From Platerodrilus igneus (lineage: Eukaryota > Arthropoda > Insecta > Coleoptera > Lycidae), in assembly GCA_036346225.1 (NCBI GenBank), contig JARFIW010000831.1:3348001-3412000 (forward strand): a stretch of 64,000 nucleotides of DNA, in the 5' to 3' direction. Each line of letters opens with the position of its first letter. Position 1 is the stretch's first letter. The notes under the pieces are model-generated. The model did not search any database. It was not told the origin of the DNA and was given only the letters and a program-made list of their open reading frames with translations. A program made the position numbers and the translations under genes. This document shows, in pieces, positions 1 to 11,457 of the stretch.

Positions 1-1143
1 TAAATATCATTAACAAAATTATGAGCTTTTTTGTCATCTTTTCAGTATTGATTAAACGACTCACATATTTACAAAATTAGTTTGATAATAAGATCTTTTA
101 ATTTAGTAAACTTAAACTTTGTTAAATAGTTGTCATGTATAAGCAAGTACTCTGCTACATTATTCATAATGTAAATTCATGAAGAGTTTGTTAGGTAAAC
201 AATTTTATAAAGCATGATTTTAATCTAGAGCAAAGTTTGAAAATCTAAATTCATAATTAAATATTATCATTAAAGTGTTAGTTTCCATGGGTTCAAACTA
301 CCAAGGTTACGGTCTAAACACGAAGTTGTACGTCAACAGATGATTGTCTCAACAAATAAAAATCACTTACCGACCTTGAACATATAGTACGGCTGCTTAC
401 AATCCAATTAGCAAAACAAACTGGACACATATGTGGATTTTCAACACAGGAAAAAAGCAGTTGTCTACATTGTTATAACAACGCTTCCTAAATTAGAACC
501 ATAAAGATCAAGGATGAAATCCTTGTAAGTTTCCAATGTGTAAACGTTTTATACGCCGTAAATTAACTTCTTATAACCATTAATCAGTTCTTTAGGGTTG
601 TTTTTGAAGTAAAACAAAGCTTCCATGTTGAAAATAAGGAACGTATATATCTTATACACAATAAATTAACGGTTTTTGTACAACCATTATTGCTTCAGTT
701 CTTTAGTGTTGCGCCAAGGAAAACCAAATAAAAATTAGTTTGAATTATTTAAAAATAAAAATTACAAACCATGATAAGCTTACAGATCGATGGACTGCTT
801 GAAAATAGATTGCAACTCGCAAGTCGCCCTTTGATATCAATTTTCCCATGTTGAGGAACAAATGATAAAGGGCCGACTGGTTCGACTCGACAATAACTGC
901 GACCTCAACAGCCAGAAGCGCAAAATCACGCTATTTGGTATTACCTTGAAGATACTTTATGGAAATTCTGAATAGCTGATTCGAGTTTTAGCATGGTTTC
1001 AAAATACAAACTGGAACATTTATAACTATGCACTTTTTCTATTTACTAGATAATTAGGATAAAAGGACAATAATTGGGGTGTTTCGAAATTATGATACCT
1101 TCTTTTAATTTTGTATTAGTTGTAGATGTACGATCATATTGAA
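1..1143. other. AT-rich stretch, nothing recognised
   Basis: No long reading frame, RNA gene, repeat structure or transposon end is visible here on either strand. It could be intronic or intergenic host DNA. Confidence 0.5.
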
Positions 1144-1409
1144 TTATAAAAGTAAATTTAAAATTTGTAACATAAACATATAATTTTTATGCGTTATTTT
1201 ACAAGAGGAAAAACAGACTGTTACAGCATTATCTACAAATAATCTAAAATATTCGTAGGGTTCAGCTTCTGCTGGAAGTTCAACAAGAATTTTGTTGGTT
1301 CCAGTAAATGGGATATTCTTCATACCGGAACAAATATCTTGCCAACATTCTTTTCCATCATTACCTGTAACCTGCTCTTTTTCATCGAAAGTTTCCTCCG
1401 GCGTATCAT
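1144..1409 (-). pseudogene. piggyBac-like transposase N-terminal fragment, possible exon
   Basis: The reverse strand encodes an acidic run followed by FTGTNKILVELPAEAEPYEYF and then an F-LFVDNAV tail. This resembles the segment just upstream of the catalytic domain in piggyBac-derived proteins (F-G-x-P ... P-x-x-YF-LFxD). Immediately upstream of the acidic run is a pyrimidine-rich tract ending TTTTGCCTTAG (AG at 1410-1411), which looks like a 3' splice site, so this may be an exon of a multi-exon transposase or a domesticated copy. Frame closes soon after the LFVDNAV region and no DDD catalytic core is seen downstream, so it is incomplete. The family call rests on motif resemblance only. Confidence 0.45.
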
Positions 1410-2111
1410 CTAAGGCAAAAGAAATACAATCTAGTTTTGTTAGCAATCAACTATAGTGGTTCAGAATTGTATAGATTATAATATTCGGTAAACAAATAAA
1501 ACAACAGTACAAACAAAAATTACTATTATCATTTCTTACGGTTCCCGCGTTTTATAATATTGCGCAATTGTATATTATAACATAATTACGCGGCAAATTG
1601 TATCAAATACCAAACACGTTTAAAAGTGATACAATGGTTAAAGTACACTATAAATGAACGAGTACTCACGTGTATTTCTATTACATCTCAGGGCCTTTGT
1701 TGTTTCTGGGTGTGGGTTACATCACGCCATTGTTGAGTCCAAATTCTATTTGTCCTCCCTCTTTCCTTCGTTTGCAGGTAGGGAGAGAAGGATACAGGTA
1801 GATGTACGATAAGTTAAGATAAAATACGGGAACCTACATCCTAAAAAGGAGAAAAGACAAACACCACGACACAGGTAACTGTTTTCGGCTTCAGGCCTTG
1901 TAGTCTAATAACGTCTCATCACACCGCACGCACTTGCGCCGTTCACTCCGCGCTCGCGCATTCTTTTGCGCAACCGCAACTGTCCGGAATGACGAAAATG
2001 GACAAGTTTATTGGAAAATATTCGCGGAAACTTACTCACATAATTTATACTTAATCTAAAGGTGATACATAGCCGATTTTTGGCATGTAACACATTTTCC
2101 AATTCACTTTC

Positions 2112-2222
2112 TGAATGAGTCATCATTAGAATTCGGCACACAAGTTAGATCTTCATTGTCTGAACAGTCTAACAACTGCATCATTTCATTATCAGTTAGT
2201 TTTTCAGGATTTTTTATTGTCA
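2112..2222 (-). pseudogene. acidic N-terminal piece of a piggyBac-like protein
   Basis: The reverse strand reads LTDNEMMQLLDCSDNEDL, the kind of acidic, leucine-spaced opening seen at the start of many piggyBac-derived transposases. It lies about 700 bp upstream (in the leftward sense) of the similar fragment ending at 1409 and could be the preceding exon. The frame stops after about 35 residues. No independent support. Confidence 0.3.
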
Positions 2223-2546
2223 CTTTGCGTCTTTTTACACCTGAGTATCACCTGTATCGCTTATATCTAAATAAATCGTAGAAAGTCCAAAAGTTTGCAA
2301 AATTAAGAAGGACCTCGAATATACCTGAAACGAAGCTATAACAATGTGCGGGACACAACACAACCGATTTCGTCCAGTGCGGAATGAATACTGCAGCCTG
2401 AGATTAGAATTAAGACAGGCGCGCCATATGGCGTCACCCGCACATGGTGGGGGAGGCAAATGCCGCCAATTAGAGTCATACGCAATGAATGTGTTAAACA
2501 GGACTTGCAGATTTGAGGTTGTAGTTTTGACATCTCTAGTTATTAG

Positions 2547-2875
2547 GAATACGAGGTGTGGCTATTAAACAACGAGACTGACGCAGTAAAACATTTTATT
2601 TTGATTTCATACATATTTACCTATTACCTTCTTAATATACACCCCTCTTCTATCCCTACAACGCTCCATCTTCCATTGTTCGAAACAGTGCTGCCGCTTT
2701 CTTTTTCACAGCTTCAACAGACTCAAAATCTTGTTCCTTTTAATGTAGATTTTACCTTAGGAAACAGATAGAAGTTGCACGGCACAAAATCTGGCGAATA
2801 CGGCAAATGGTCTAACAATGGGAGGCCGTACTTGGCTAGAAATTATTTATATTATTTAATAGCCACACCTCGTAT
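2547..2875. mobile_element. Deleted mariner-like element
   Basis: Matching inverted ends are visible: ACGAGGTGTGGCTATTAAA-type sequence at about 2551-2570 on the left and its reverse complement at about 2850-2872 on the right. The end sequence ACGAGGTGTG resembles that of insect mariner elements. The inside (about 280 bp) keeps no usable frame, so this is an internally deleted, non-autonomous copy. TA dinucleotides flank both ends, as expected for mariner. Its right edge is immediately followed by the target duplication of the hAT-type element. Confidence 0.65.
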
Positions 2876-2883
2876 ATTATATC

Positions 2884-5390
2884 TAGAAATGAACTCGGGC
2901 TCGGGCTTTCGGGCCGGCCCGGCCCGGGCCCGGCCCGATTTCGAGCTCGAATCCGGGCAGGGCCGTTGACAACTTTATTCGGGCCGGGCCCGGGCCGGGC
3001 CTATCTTTTTTTGGGCCGGGCAGGGCCAAACGATTTGGGCCGGCCCAAACTTTTCGGGTCGAAAAACGCACGAGTAGATACTCCACCGACAACCGTCCTT
3101 TCACTTCTATCTCATATTGAGCAAGTAAACGTTCTTAATAATATTTTCACGTAGTGTCTTCATGAATCCATTAATAATTAGTTTTTCTTCTTGTTTAGTG
3201 TAAAGGAGACGTGATGTTATAACTCACTTCTTATTCCGAATATTTTTTAGTCCTATTTAATGTTCCTCATGTTGTACGAAAAAACAAGCGCAGATAAATC
3301 TGATGATTATTATAAACAACTACAGGTGTGGGTTGTGAAATATCTGCAACTAATGTTGACTGTGCGAAAAATGTTGAATAAGTAAATGTTCAAGTGCTGG
3401 GAGAACTTGGCAGCCACAGGTTGCTTACCCCCCTGGACAACCAGTGAATGTCGAAGAAATGGGGTATATCTTTGTAGAACAATAGAGGGAGACCGAACTG
3501 CATCTAACAAGAAAGAACAGCGGATATGTTGAAAGACAAGAAACATAGAAACAAGAAGAAAATTGTTGCAAGCATATGCGTGGAACACAGCACAGTATGC
3601 CTATGAAATACGGACAGTAAGAAAAACAGACAGAAAAACGGTAGCAGCCTTTTAGAATGCTGTATGAGAATGATAGCATGGATAGATAAAGTTAATAACA
3701 AATAGGTTATAGAAATAGTAGGTGAATAAAGATATCTGTGGAAAAAAATGAAAGAAATAGAAGGGCAGATTACGTTCTAAGGCATTTTTGGAGAATAGTA
3801 TGGGATATATTACAAGCAGAGATAGGAAAAAGGAGGTAGATGTAGACCTACATCAGATAGAGATAGATGCAGTCTGTGCAAATTTCAGGGCAATGTGTAG
3901 GTTAGTTCAGAATAGGAAACAATGATGGTACGCGTCAAACCAGTTTCAGGACTGAGACCTAATGATGATGATGTCGTACTTTAGGATAGTTAAAAATGCC
4001 CAGGAACATCAAACTAGGTGATTTATTCATAATTCAAAAGTTTGCAGGATTTATATTATGTATATGTATATACTTCAAATTTCAATCATGCGGCGAACGT
4101 CGATATTATCAATCGCGTGTATAGTTTATGTCTATCGCCTAAAACACTAGAGAGTTATTGCCGCGTTCTTTTTATCAATTTTTTAATAAAGTTTTATTTT
4201 ATTTGACATTTACACATGCTCAATTACACTTTTAATGTTTGTACTTCGTTAAAATACAGGACATCTTTATTTAATTTAAATACAGGCAAGGAATGCTTTT
4301 ATTTAAGGCGCCTTAATTTTGACATATACCAAATGCCTAACGTACATTTAATTGTCTGCTTTCTGTATAAATATTGTGAAATTAAATGGTTTGTCGTGGT
4401 GTTGTTTCCGTAATTAAATTTAGAGATAGAATGTCCAAGTTTATTACACGAAAAAAAATAATAAAACATTAACGCTCTAAATACGAGGATGCTGTTTTGT
4501 AATGCTTTTCATAGAAGTAAGGTGTAAAAATCTTTTTGAAAACAGATATGCTATATGATTGGGAAGAAGTAAAAAACAGTGTCTTGAAGTAAACTCGAAA
4601 AGTATTCCGTGAAAACACTTTGACAACATACAAATGTTATCGAATCATTGGGAAATGAAAGACTAAAATAATAAAAAAAAGGTTCATCTTTGTGCGAATG
4701 CAATTTTTTTGATCTTTTCCAATATAGTTAAACAAGTATTATAGGTCACCTTATCACAAAAGAGATTAATTCTTTATTCATTTTTAAAGTATAACCTACA
4801 GATATAGAATACTAAACATGTATGTCAAAATAAAGAGTAAAGGAAAAAACACTTGCAATAACACTCCTTTAAGTTGGATGCAAACTTTTAATAAAGGATA
4901 TTTTATTTGAAGATTCTTTTAATAAGGTCTGCTTGGAATGAGTTTGCAATAACTCTCTAATATCAAGTAGGTAATTTTAGTAAAATTCTTTGAAGTAGGA
5001 ACGAGAAAATAAAGCGGACACAAATTTATGATAAAGGTTATAAACTAAACATTTTGTACTTTTGTTACATATTTCTAGGATTTTTTAAAGAATCATAAAT
5101 CAAATGATATACTACGGTATGTTCCACAAGTATCTTGATTGTAATTCAACATCATTATACTCTTAAATCAAACAAAAGAGTGATAGTTACTTGTTGAACA
5201 CAACTGAAAAAAATATCTTCTCATTCGCTGAATGAAAGTCGGGCCGGCCCAAAATTTGGGGCCGGCCCAGCCCGGCCCGCCGGACCGGTTCGTCAGTTTT
5301 CATTTTGAGTCGGGTCTCAGGCCGGGCCGGTCACTTTTCTGCGTCGGGCCGGGCCGGGCTTATTAAAAGCCCGGCCCGAGTCCATCCCTA
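2884..5390. mobile_element. hAT-type non-autonomous DNA transposon with GC-rich ends
   Basis: Both ends carry the inverted motif TAG-A/G-ATG-G/A-ACTCGGG followed by a long run built from GGGCCGG/CCCGGCC units (2887-3063 and, inverted, 5239-5388). An identical 8-bp direct repeat ATTATATC flanks it at 2876-2883 and 5391-5398, the duplication size typical of hAT transposons. No transposase frame survives inside. It contains a LINE-related repeat at about 3300-3975; the rest is AT-rich filler. The superfamily is inferred from TSD length and end sequence, not from a protein. Confidence 0.75.
3300..3975 (+). repeat. LINE-derived non-autonomous repeat, copy 1
   Basis: This is one of several copies of a roughly 650-700 bp family. 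Each opens with CTGATGATTATTATAAACAACTA-like sequence, carries the block GTTGCTTACCCCCCT, continues into a decayed piece resembling the 3' coding part of the window's RTE-like LINE, and ends GAC(T)...CCTAATGATGATGATG. Other copies are at 9440-10140, 31680-32200, 32205-32900 and 51575-52035; the last 130 bp recurs at 48234-48365. This copy lies inside the hAT-type element. Confidence 0.65.
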
Positions 5391-5398
5391 ATTATATC

Positions 5399-8300
5399 AG
5401 AGGAACGAAACCAATTATTAAGTCGCTGGAGAGCAAGTGATCAACTTCAAAATTTTTTATTCTGTGACAACATCATACAACTTCAACTTTTCAATGGTAA
5501 GGCACTTATTGATATTCCATCACTACAGAAAACCTCGGGTATGGGTAATACTGGCGTTGTGCATGTTCGTATAAAGCGTTGCTGGCGTCCATTCAATTTA
5601 GTTTATACGCGACAGATTTAGTCATATACTCTTCTAAAATCGCATCTAGGTAAACTAAATTGACTTTTTTAATATAAATAAGTAATATCCCGGTAATTGC
5701 TATCTTGCCCATAATCCTAATAAATCTATTATTACTCTTAAGCAATTCATTTCAAATCCAGGATTTCTTTGGATTGACACTTTTTTTCTGAAAAATTATA
5801 TGTACAAATCCTTAATTTATTACCAAAAATGGTGCATGTGTTTCTACAAATAAGTAGTTTATCTGTTTACTTCTAAGTTAATATAATTAGAATCTTTCAC
5901 CTAGCTTTGCGCACATAAATCTTCCAATATAATGTTTTAGCTCTAATTTACATTTCCTGCAGATATTGTGCAATTAGGTCAATGAATAATTAATTATGCA
6001 TTGTCATTTGATCGTTGCTGTAGTACGTCATTTTAATAGTGATAAAAATGTCGTGTGCTGTGTAGGTAATTTTGCAGTGTATAAAGATTTTTATCGAAAC
6101 CATCATTCATGAAGTACTTTTTATACATTTGCAAGGTTGTTCATTGTGGTTAAACAATAATTTTACTCTCGGTTATCTTTTGTACAAATATTTGTGGTTC
6201 GCAAAATAGGTGTTTCTCTGGCATAAAATTCTACCAAAATACATTAAATAGCATAAACAAATTAATTATTACCAATACAAATGTTTAAAAATCATAAGCG
6301 GCGGTGACACACGTGGAAAATTACTGGTAATATAGGTAGGCTTCCGATATACCACTAGCTAAGAATAGATTTAAGAATGAGATAAAAGATTGAAACGGTT
6401 ACCTAGGTATACAAGCAGATAGTGTCCATAATTTAATAGTGACAAAATGTGATTTAAAGTTAAAGAAAATCAAACACAATACAAGATTGTCCAAATTAGA
6501 TATAGGTAAACTACGACACCAAAATAAGGCAGAAATATAAAAGTGCGGTAGGTAGGAAAATGGTTCAACTTGGAAAAAAGATATAAGAATACTGTCTGTT
6601 TATTAAGGAAAAAATATTAGAGATAGTTCAGGTTTTAACAAGATCTAAGAAGTATGCAGCCAGGAATGAATTGATTACGTAAAACATCACATGTTTAATA
6701 TAAGAAAGGAAGAAATATATGTTACAACAAAAGAAGGAAACTTTAGAATCAAATAAAATTGTGAGGATAGGTTAACCAGAAAAAGGTGCAGAGTAATTGT
6801 AGGGAAACGGAATCAGCACTTAATAAGGGTTGTGTTGAAAATGCATCTTTGTTTATTCTTATTGCGGGCGTCTTTTCCCGCTCTCGTAATCTTACAAGTT
6901 TTTTATTTTTAGGATCAAAAAAGTCAACGACAAACCTTCCGTGAATGCTGTTTGCATTTACAGCATGCAAAACGCTAGTTTATTCTGTTACTTGCGTGGG
7001 TACCTGTAGAAAACAAATATACTCGTGCTTGAGCTAGCAATGTATATTGTAACAATCTACAAACGAATTCAACTGATACATTATCGATTAGTAACTCATA
7101 CATTAGAGACAATTTACAAAGACACCAGAAGAATGCGTATACTGTCCCACCAATACAGCATGCGTACTTAGAGTAGAAGACAGGGGGCGTGTCTAACGAC
7201 ATACAATTATTTGATGGACGCTGCATTCCAGACATAACACCTTTCACGGATAACTAAGCCTAATTGAGCATGATATTTCAATATTTGTTTCGATTAAGGT
7301 AATACAGTTAACAAACTTTAAATTCAAAAAGTGTAACGTTGTTTCTCTTAAATACATTGTACGCGTAGTAATCTAAGACGATGACAAATTAAAACCGCAA
7401 AATAGACAAGTATCGTCCATTCCGACCACTGTACAACAACACAATACAAATCAAAGTAACGTGACAATAATCCTGTACGTTAGCATAAATTAAAATATAT
7501 TGCATCGTGAGTACACATTTTCGTATTGAGAGAAATTAGAAATTAGTTAGACCTGACAAAAAGAATGAATTAATTATTCACGGGCAGTTAATTAGAAAAC
7601 GTCAAAATGTAGTAATACGAGCAAGTAGTACCGGGTGGGTTGAAAGTAAACAAAATACAGCTTCAAAAAGAAATATGATTGGATTTCTCGCAGAGAAAAA
7701 TACATGGCGGACAATATGAAGTTGAAATACGCATGCAGATGCAGGGTCAAACACGCGGCGGGCGTAGATATAATAGCGACGACCTAGGATATAAGCGGCT
7801 TAGAAACTGGAAAGTCTACTTCTCCAATAATTTGTAAATTTGTGTTATATTGTGTTAAGGGGACTGACTGTCTTAGATGGAAACAAAAATTGGAAAATAC
7901 TGATGGTTTCTGGACATTCTTGACCTTTTGAGGGATTATTTAAAACAGTGAGTAAGTGTGAGCTTTTAGATTTATATTTTTTAGCTATATACATGTGATT
8001 TTAAAACTACGTCGTAAATAAATAGTATTTATGTAATAAAAATTAATCAAAGCGAAATAAATTATGTTATTGTACTAAAGTAGCGACGGAATTTTTGAAT
8101 ACTGATTTCAAAAGTAGGCTTTATTAGTAAAATTAATGTTGGTAAAACAGTGATATTTAGTATTTTAAATGAATAGTAGAATGGTAAATGAAAAGGTGGT
8201 ATATAATTGTTTTCTATGTTTGCTTTTAAATGTATTTCCAGAACTTGGGGCTTAGGATGTTAATTAATTTATTAGGTGAAACGGATAGATTGAAGTGATA

Positions 8301-8439
8301 GTATTACTGCTTGATTTAATTTAATGTTCCTTTCTTAGAATTTCTTTTAATTATACCTGGTCAGAGTAAGGTTAAGAATTTGGGTCTTTTTAAGGAAAAT
8401 GTAAAATAGAAAAAATGTTCTAAATACTCAAAAAGATTG
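5399..8439. other. AT-rich stretch, nothing recognised
   Basis: About 3 kb without a supportable gene or transposon end. Short frames on the reverse strand at 6749-7247 have no recognisable motifs and look like chance ORFs. Confidence 0.5.
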
Positions 8440-9420
8440 AAATGAGTCTTAAGGATAGACGGATAGTACATAGCTAGTAGAAAAAGCAAAGAACGGTAAT
8501 GGAATTAGAGCAGGAACGTAGAGAAGTAAATATTACGAAAAGAGTGAGACAGTTAATTGTCATATCCCTGTTAATTTATAAGTTGAACATCGAAGAGGCA
8601 ATAAATACTGTCAAATGCAGGAAGATAGTTGGAATTATTATGCAGGAACAAAAAATTGATATGCTTAGATTTGCCGATGATATAGCGGTATTAGCATCTA
8701 TCAAGGAACAGTTAGAAGCAGCACTTAATAAAATGGAAACAGTTCTAACAAAGAGATACTGTATGAAAATTAACAAAAATAAAACTTAAAAAGCTAGTAT
8801 GTAAATGAGGGGAAAATAAATAAAAAACTAGAATACAAATAGGAAACGAGAACTTACAAGAGGTTAAGAATTTCTGCTATCTAGGAAGTGAAATAAAGCA
8901 AGATGGGAAAAGTGCAAAGGATATAAGACAAAGATTAGCACAAGGCCGCGCGGCAAATACTATGTTCAAAGACGACAAACAGAGAAACAAGGAAAGGATT
9001 GCTTAAAACATATGTGTGGAGCACAGCACTGTGAAACCTAAAGCGTACAGGAAAAAGATAAAAGCCTTTAAATTGTGGTGCTACAGACGCATGTTGACGA
9101 TATTATGGGCAGACAAAGTTAAAAACAAAGACGTTCTAGAAATGGTAGGAGAAGAAAGAAATATGTGGAAAATAATAAAAAATAGGTGAGATAGGAAAAT
9201 ATGTCACATACGAAGGTATGAGAAAATAGTGCGGAGTATATTAGAAGTAGAGGTAGGAAAAAAGAGAGGTAGAGGTAGACCTATGTTAGACTTTTGCGCA
9301 CAGATAATCAAAGATGTAGGCTGTGGGAATTTCAGGGAAATGTTTTAGGCTAGCTCAGATTAGAGATCAATACAGGTACGCGTCCAGTCAGTTCTAAGAC
9401 CGAAAACCTGAGGACGAAAA
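8440..9420 (+). pseudogene. RTE-like LINE reverse transcriptase, decayed 3' part
   Basis: The forward strand contains remnants of the reverse transcriptase finger/palm (DMLRFADDIAVLAS, with the FADD catalytic box at about 8670-8690), then the thumb/C-terminal part readable in pieces: AAFKLWCYRRM-type sequence about 9060-9100 and a RGRGRPMLDFC-type segment about 9270-9300. Multiple stops and frameshifts separate them. The better preserved relative lies at 30450-31665, to which this copy is closely similar. It is 5'-truncated, as is usual for LINE insertions. Confidence 0.75.
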
Positions 9421-9439
9421 AAAATTATTGTACATAAAC

Positions 9440-10140
9440 CTGATGATTATTAGAAACAACTACAGGTGTTGGTTTTGAAATATTCTCAACCAAAGTTGAT
9501 TGAGCAAAAGGATTTATTGAAAAACTCTTAATTTGGCAAATGTGTAAGTGTTGGGGGATCTTGGTAGCCGCAGGTTGCCTAACCCCCTTCACATACTCTG
9601 AATATCGGTAAAATTGAATATATATATTTAGAAAACAATAGAAGGGGAAGCGAGCTGTATCTAGTAAGAAAGAGCAGCTGCTATGTACGAAGACACCAAA
9701 CATAAAAGCAAGAAAAAAATTGTTGAAATCGTATGTATGGATCACAGCACGGCTATGAAATACGGACTGTTGGAGAAGCAGACAGGAAAAAGGTAGAAGC
9801 CTTTTGAAATGTGGTGCTTCAGATGTATGATGATGATACCATGGACAGACAAAGTTAATAAATAACAAAGAGATTCTAGAAATAGTAGAGGAAGAAAGAT
9901 ATCTGTGGAAAACAAAAAAATAAGAGAAGTAGAAGAACAGGTATTTAGAGAATAGTGCGAGATATATTACAATCATAGATAGGAAAAAAGAGAGGTAGAG
10001 ACAGACCTAGTCAGACTATTGCCGATAGTGAATGATCTAGGCCGTGGGAATTTTAGGGAAATGTGTAGGTTAGCTCAGAATAGGAAACAATGGAGGTACG
10101 CGTTTAACCCGTTCCAGGACTGAATACCTAATGATGATGA
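9440..10140 (+). repeat. LINE-derived non-autonomous repeat, copy 2
   Basis: Same architecture as the copy at 3300-3975: CTGATGATTATTAGAAACAA opening, a GTTGCCTAACCCCCTT block near 9575, a decayed LINE C-terminal stretch and an ending CCTAATGATGATGATG at about 10125-10142. It sits head-to-tail behind the LINE fragment and just left of the Polinton insertion site. Confidence 0.65.
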
Positions 10141-10243
10141 TGTTGAAAGAATATATATTTGTATTTCATTGAAATTATTTAATTTCAATAGATGCTAAGT
10201 ATAGGTTAAATTTTATTTGCGTTTATTTATGAAGTAGCCAGGG

Positions 10244-10249
10244 ACTGGG
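10244..10249. repeat. Polinton target-site duplication, left
   Basis: ACTGGG directly precedes the terminal AGTAGTATAAC; the same six bases directly follow the other terminus at 29900-29905. Six bp is the duplication made by Polinton/Maverick integrases. Confidence 0.9.
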
Positions 10250-10832
10250 AGTAGTATAACTATGGAGAAGCTGGGACAGCCCTTTTTAAAGGGTCATAAA
10301 TATCTTGTAAAGGGTGTGTGTATTATGGAAAAGAGAAGTATGTATGTGTGAAGGTCATGTATGTGTAGGTGTGTGTGTTGGTATTAGTTAGGTTTGAGGA
10401 TAACAATAGTATGGCTATGGAGAAGCTGGCCGGCCCTTTTTAAAAGGATCATAAATATCTTGTAAAGGGTGTGCGTATTATATAAAAGAGAGGTATGTAT
10501 GTGCAGGTGTGTGCGTGTAGGGTGTAGGGTATGTATGGTTTGTCGGTGAAGTTAATGTGGAAGTCGTGCCGCCCTCATGATAAAAGTGTGTGTGTAGATA
10601 TCGATCGGTGGGGGGGTGTGTGTGTGTGCGGTGTTGTTGTTGTTTTATTTTCGAAGAGAAAGGTATGTATCGTTATGCGTATAGGTGTGTAGGGGGGCGT
10701 GCGTGTTTTAGTCTAAGACGAAATATCGTAAGGGGCGCGCAAGTGGTGCGAACGTGTTTTTGTTTTAAAAGCGTGTTTTCGGGGGGGGGGGGCGGTGGTC
10801 GCGTTCGAGAATAAGTCTGGGTAAATAACCGC
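10250..10832. repeat. Polinton left terminal inverted repeat, outer part
   Basis: Matches the reverse complement of 29321-29899 almost base for base, including a GT-rich tract and a G-run near 10780-10790. A second, diverged copy of the tip (CTATGGAGAAGCTGGCCGGC...) recurs about 160 bp inward at about 10415-10480, so the tip is tandemly reiterated within each repeat. A chance ORF at 10590-10814 has a mirror image in the right repeat and is not likely to be coding. Confidence 0.9.
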
Positions 10833-11309
10833 CCTCCGAGAGAGAAGATGATGAAAGTGCGCTATTTAATTCGTATACATTGTATGGACGAATGCATAAT
10901 AGAGACGATGACGGGTTTGTAGTAATTTAAAATAACTAAAAAATTAAAAAATTAAATACTAACCAACTTCCCACCGCCCGGACGTGTCGGGGTAATAAGA
11001 ATCGTTTATTTATGAGAGGTCGATGTAGAGGTCAAGTATGTGTGTAGGCGGCGACTTCTTTGTATGCGAGTTTGTAAAGATTTACAATAACGCAGAGATT
11101 TCAGATCGTCGGGCAAGAGAAAAAAACGGGGTCACGATTATCTCATCGGACACGTGCAAGACGTTTTAAGTAATCTTTTAATAATTTGAAAAATGTTACG
11201 CTCGATATGTCGTAGGCAATTATGATGAAGTATAAGGAGAATAAGGCTGGGGGGAAAATAACCGCAAGGGTTTTTTTTTTATTACAGGTGTCAATAAGAA
11301 AAAATTGCG
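10833..11309. repeat. Left inner, rearranged inverted repeat
   Basis: Segments of this stretch (CCTCCGAGAGAGAAGATGATG..., the block GCAGAGATTTCAGATCGTCG..., and GTGTCAATAAGAAAAAATTG) all recur inverted at 28905-29320, but in a different order and with unique DNA between them. The motif ATAAG-CTGG-AATAACCGC occurs twice on this side (10811-10832 and about 11240-11265). Around 10930-10970 it also carries an AT-rich segment ending TACTAACCAACTTC that is repeated in the same orientation at 27815-27853. Confidence 0.75.
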
Positions 11310-11457
11310 TGCTGCGTGTGTATTTCAAAAAAAAAATTTCTCCCCTACTACGAATAATAGTTTCGTCGTCTTGGTAAAAAGAATATCCAAAATATTTTTC
11401 TATTTATTATTGTGTAATTATTCGAACGGTAAACATCGTGTGTCGAAAGTGCAAAAA

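Noticed and set aside
2883..3154. Gly/Pro/Arg-rich ORFs on both strands
   Set aside because: Products of the GGGCCGG repeat at the hAT-type end.
3299..3350. CTGATGA ... GAAA, reminiscent of a hammerhead ribozyme core in the LINE-derived repeat
   Set aside because: No stem II pairing directly adjacent to CTGATGA, and no stem I/III could be drawn; chance match.
10590..10814. ORF in the left Polinton terminal repeat (and its mirror at 29325-29531)
   Set aside because: The translated product is cysteine/arginine-rich simple sequence from GT- and G-rich repeats, present in both inverted repeats; no sign of coding selection.
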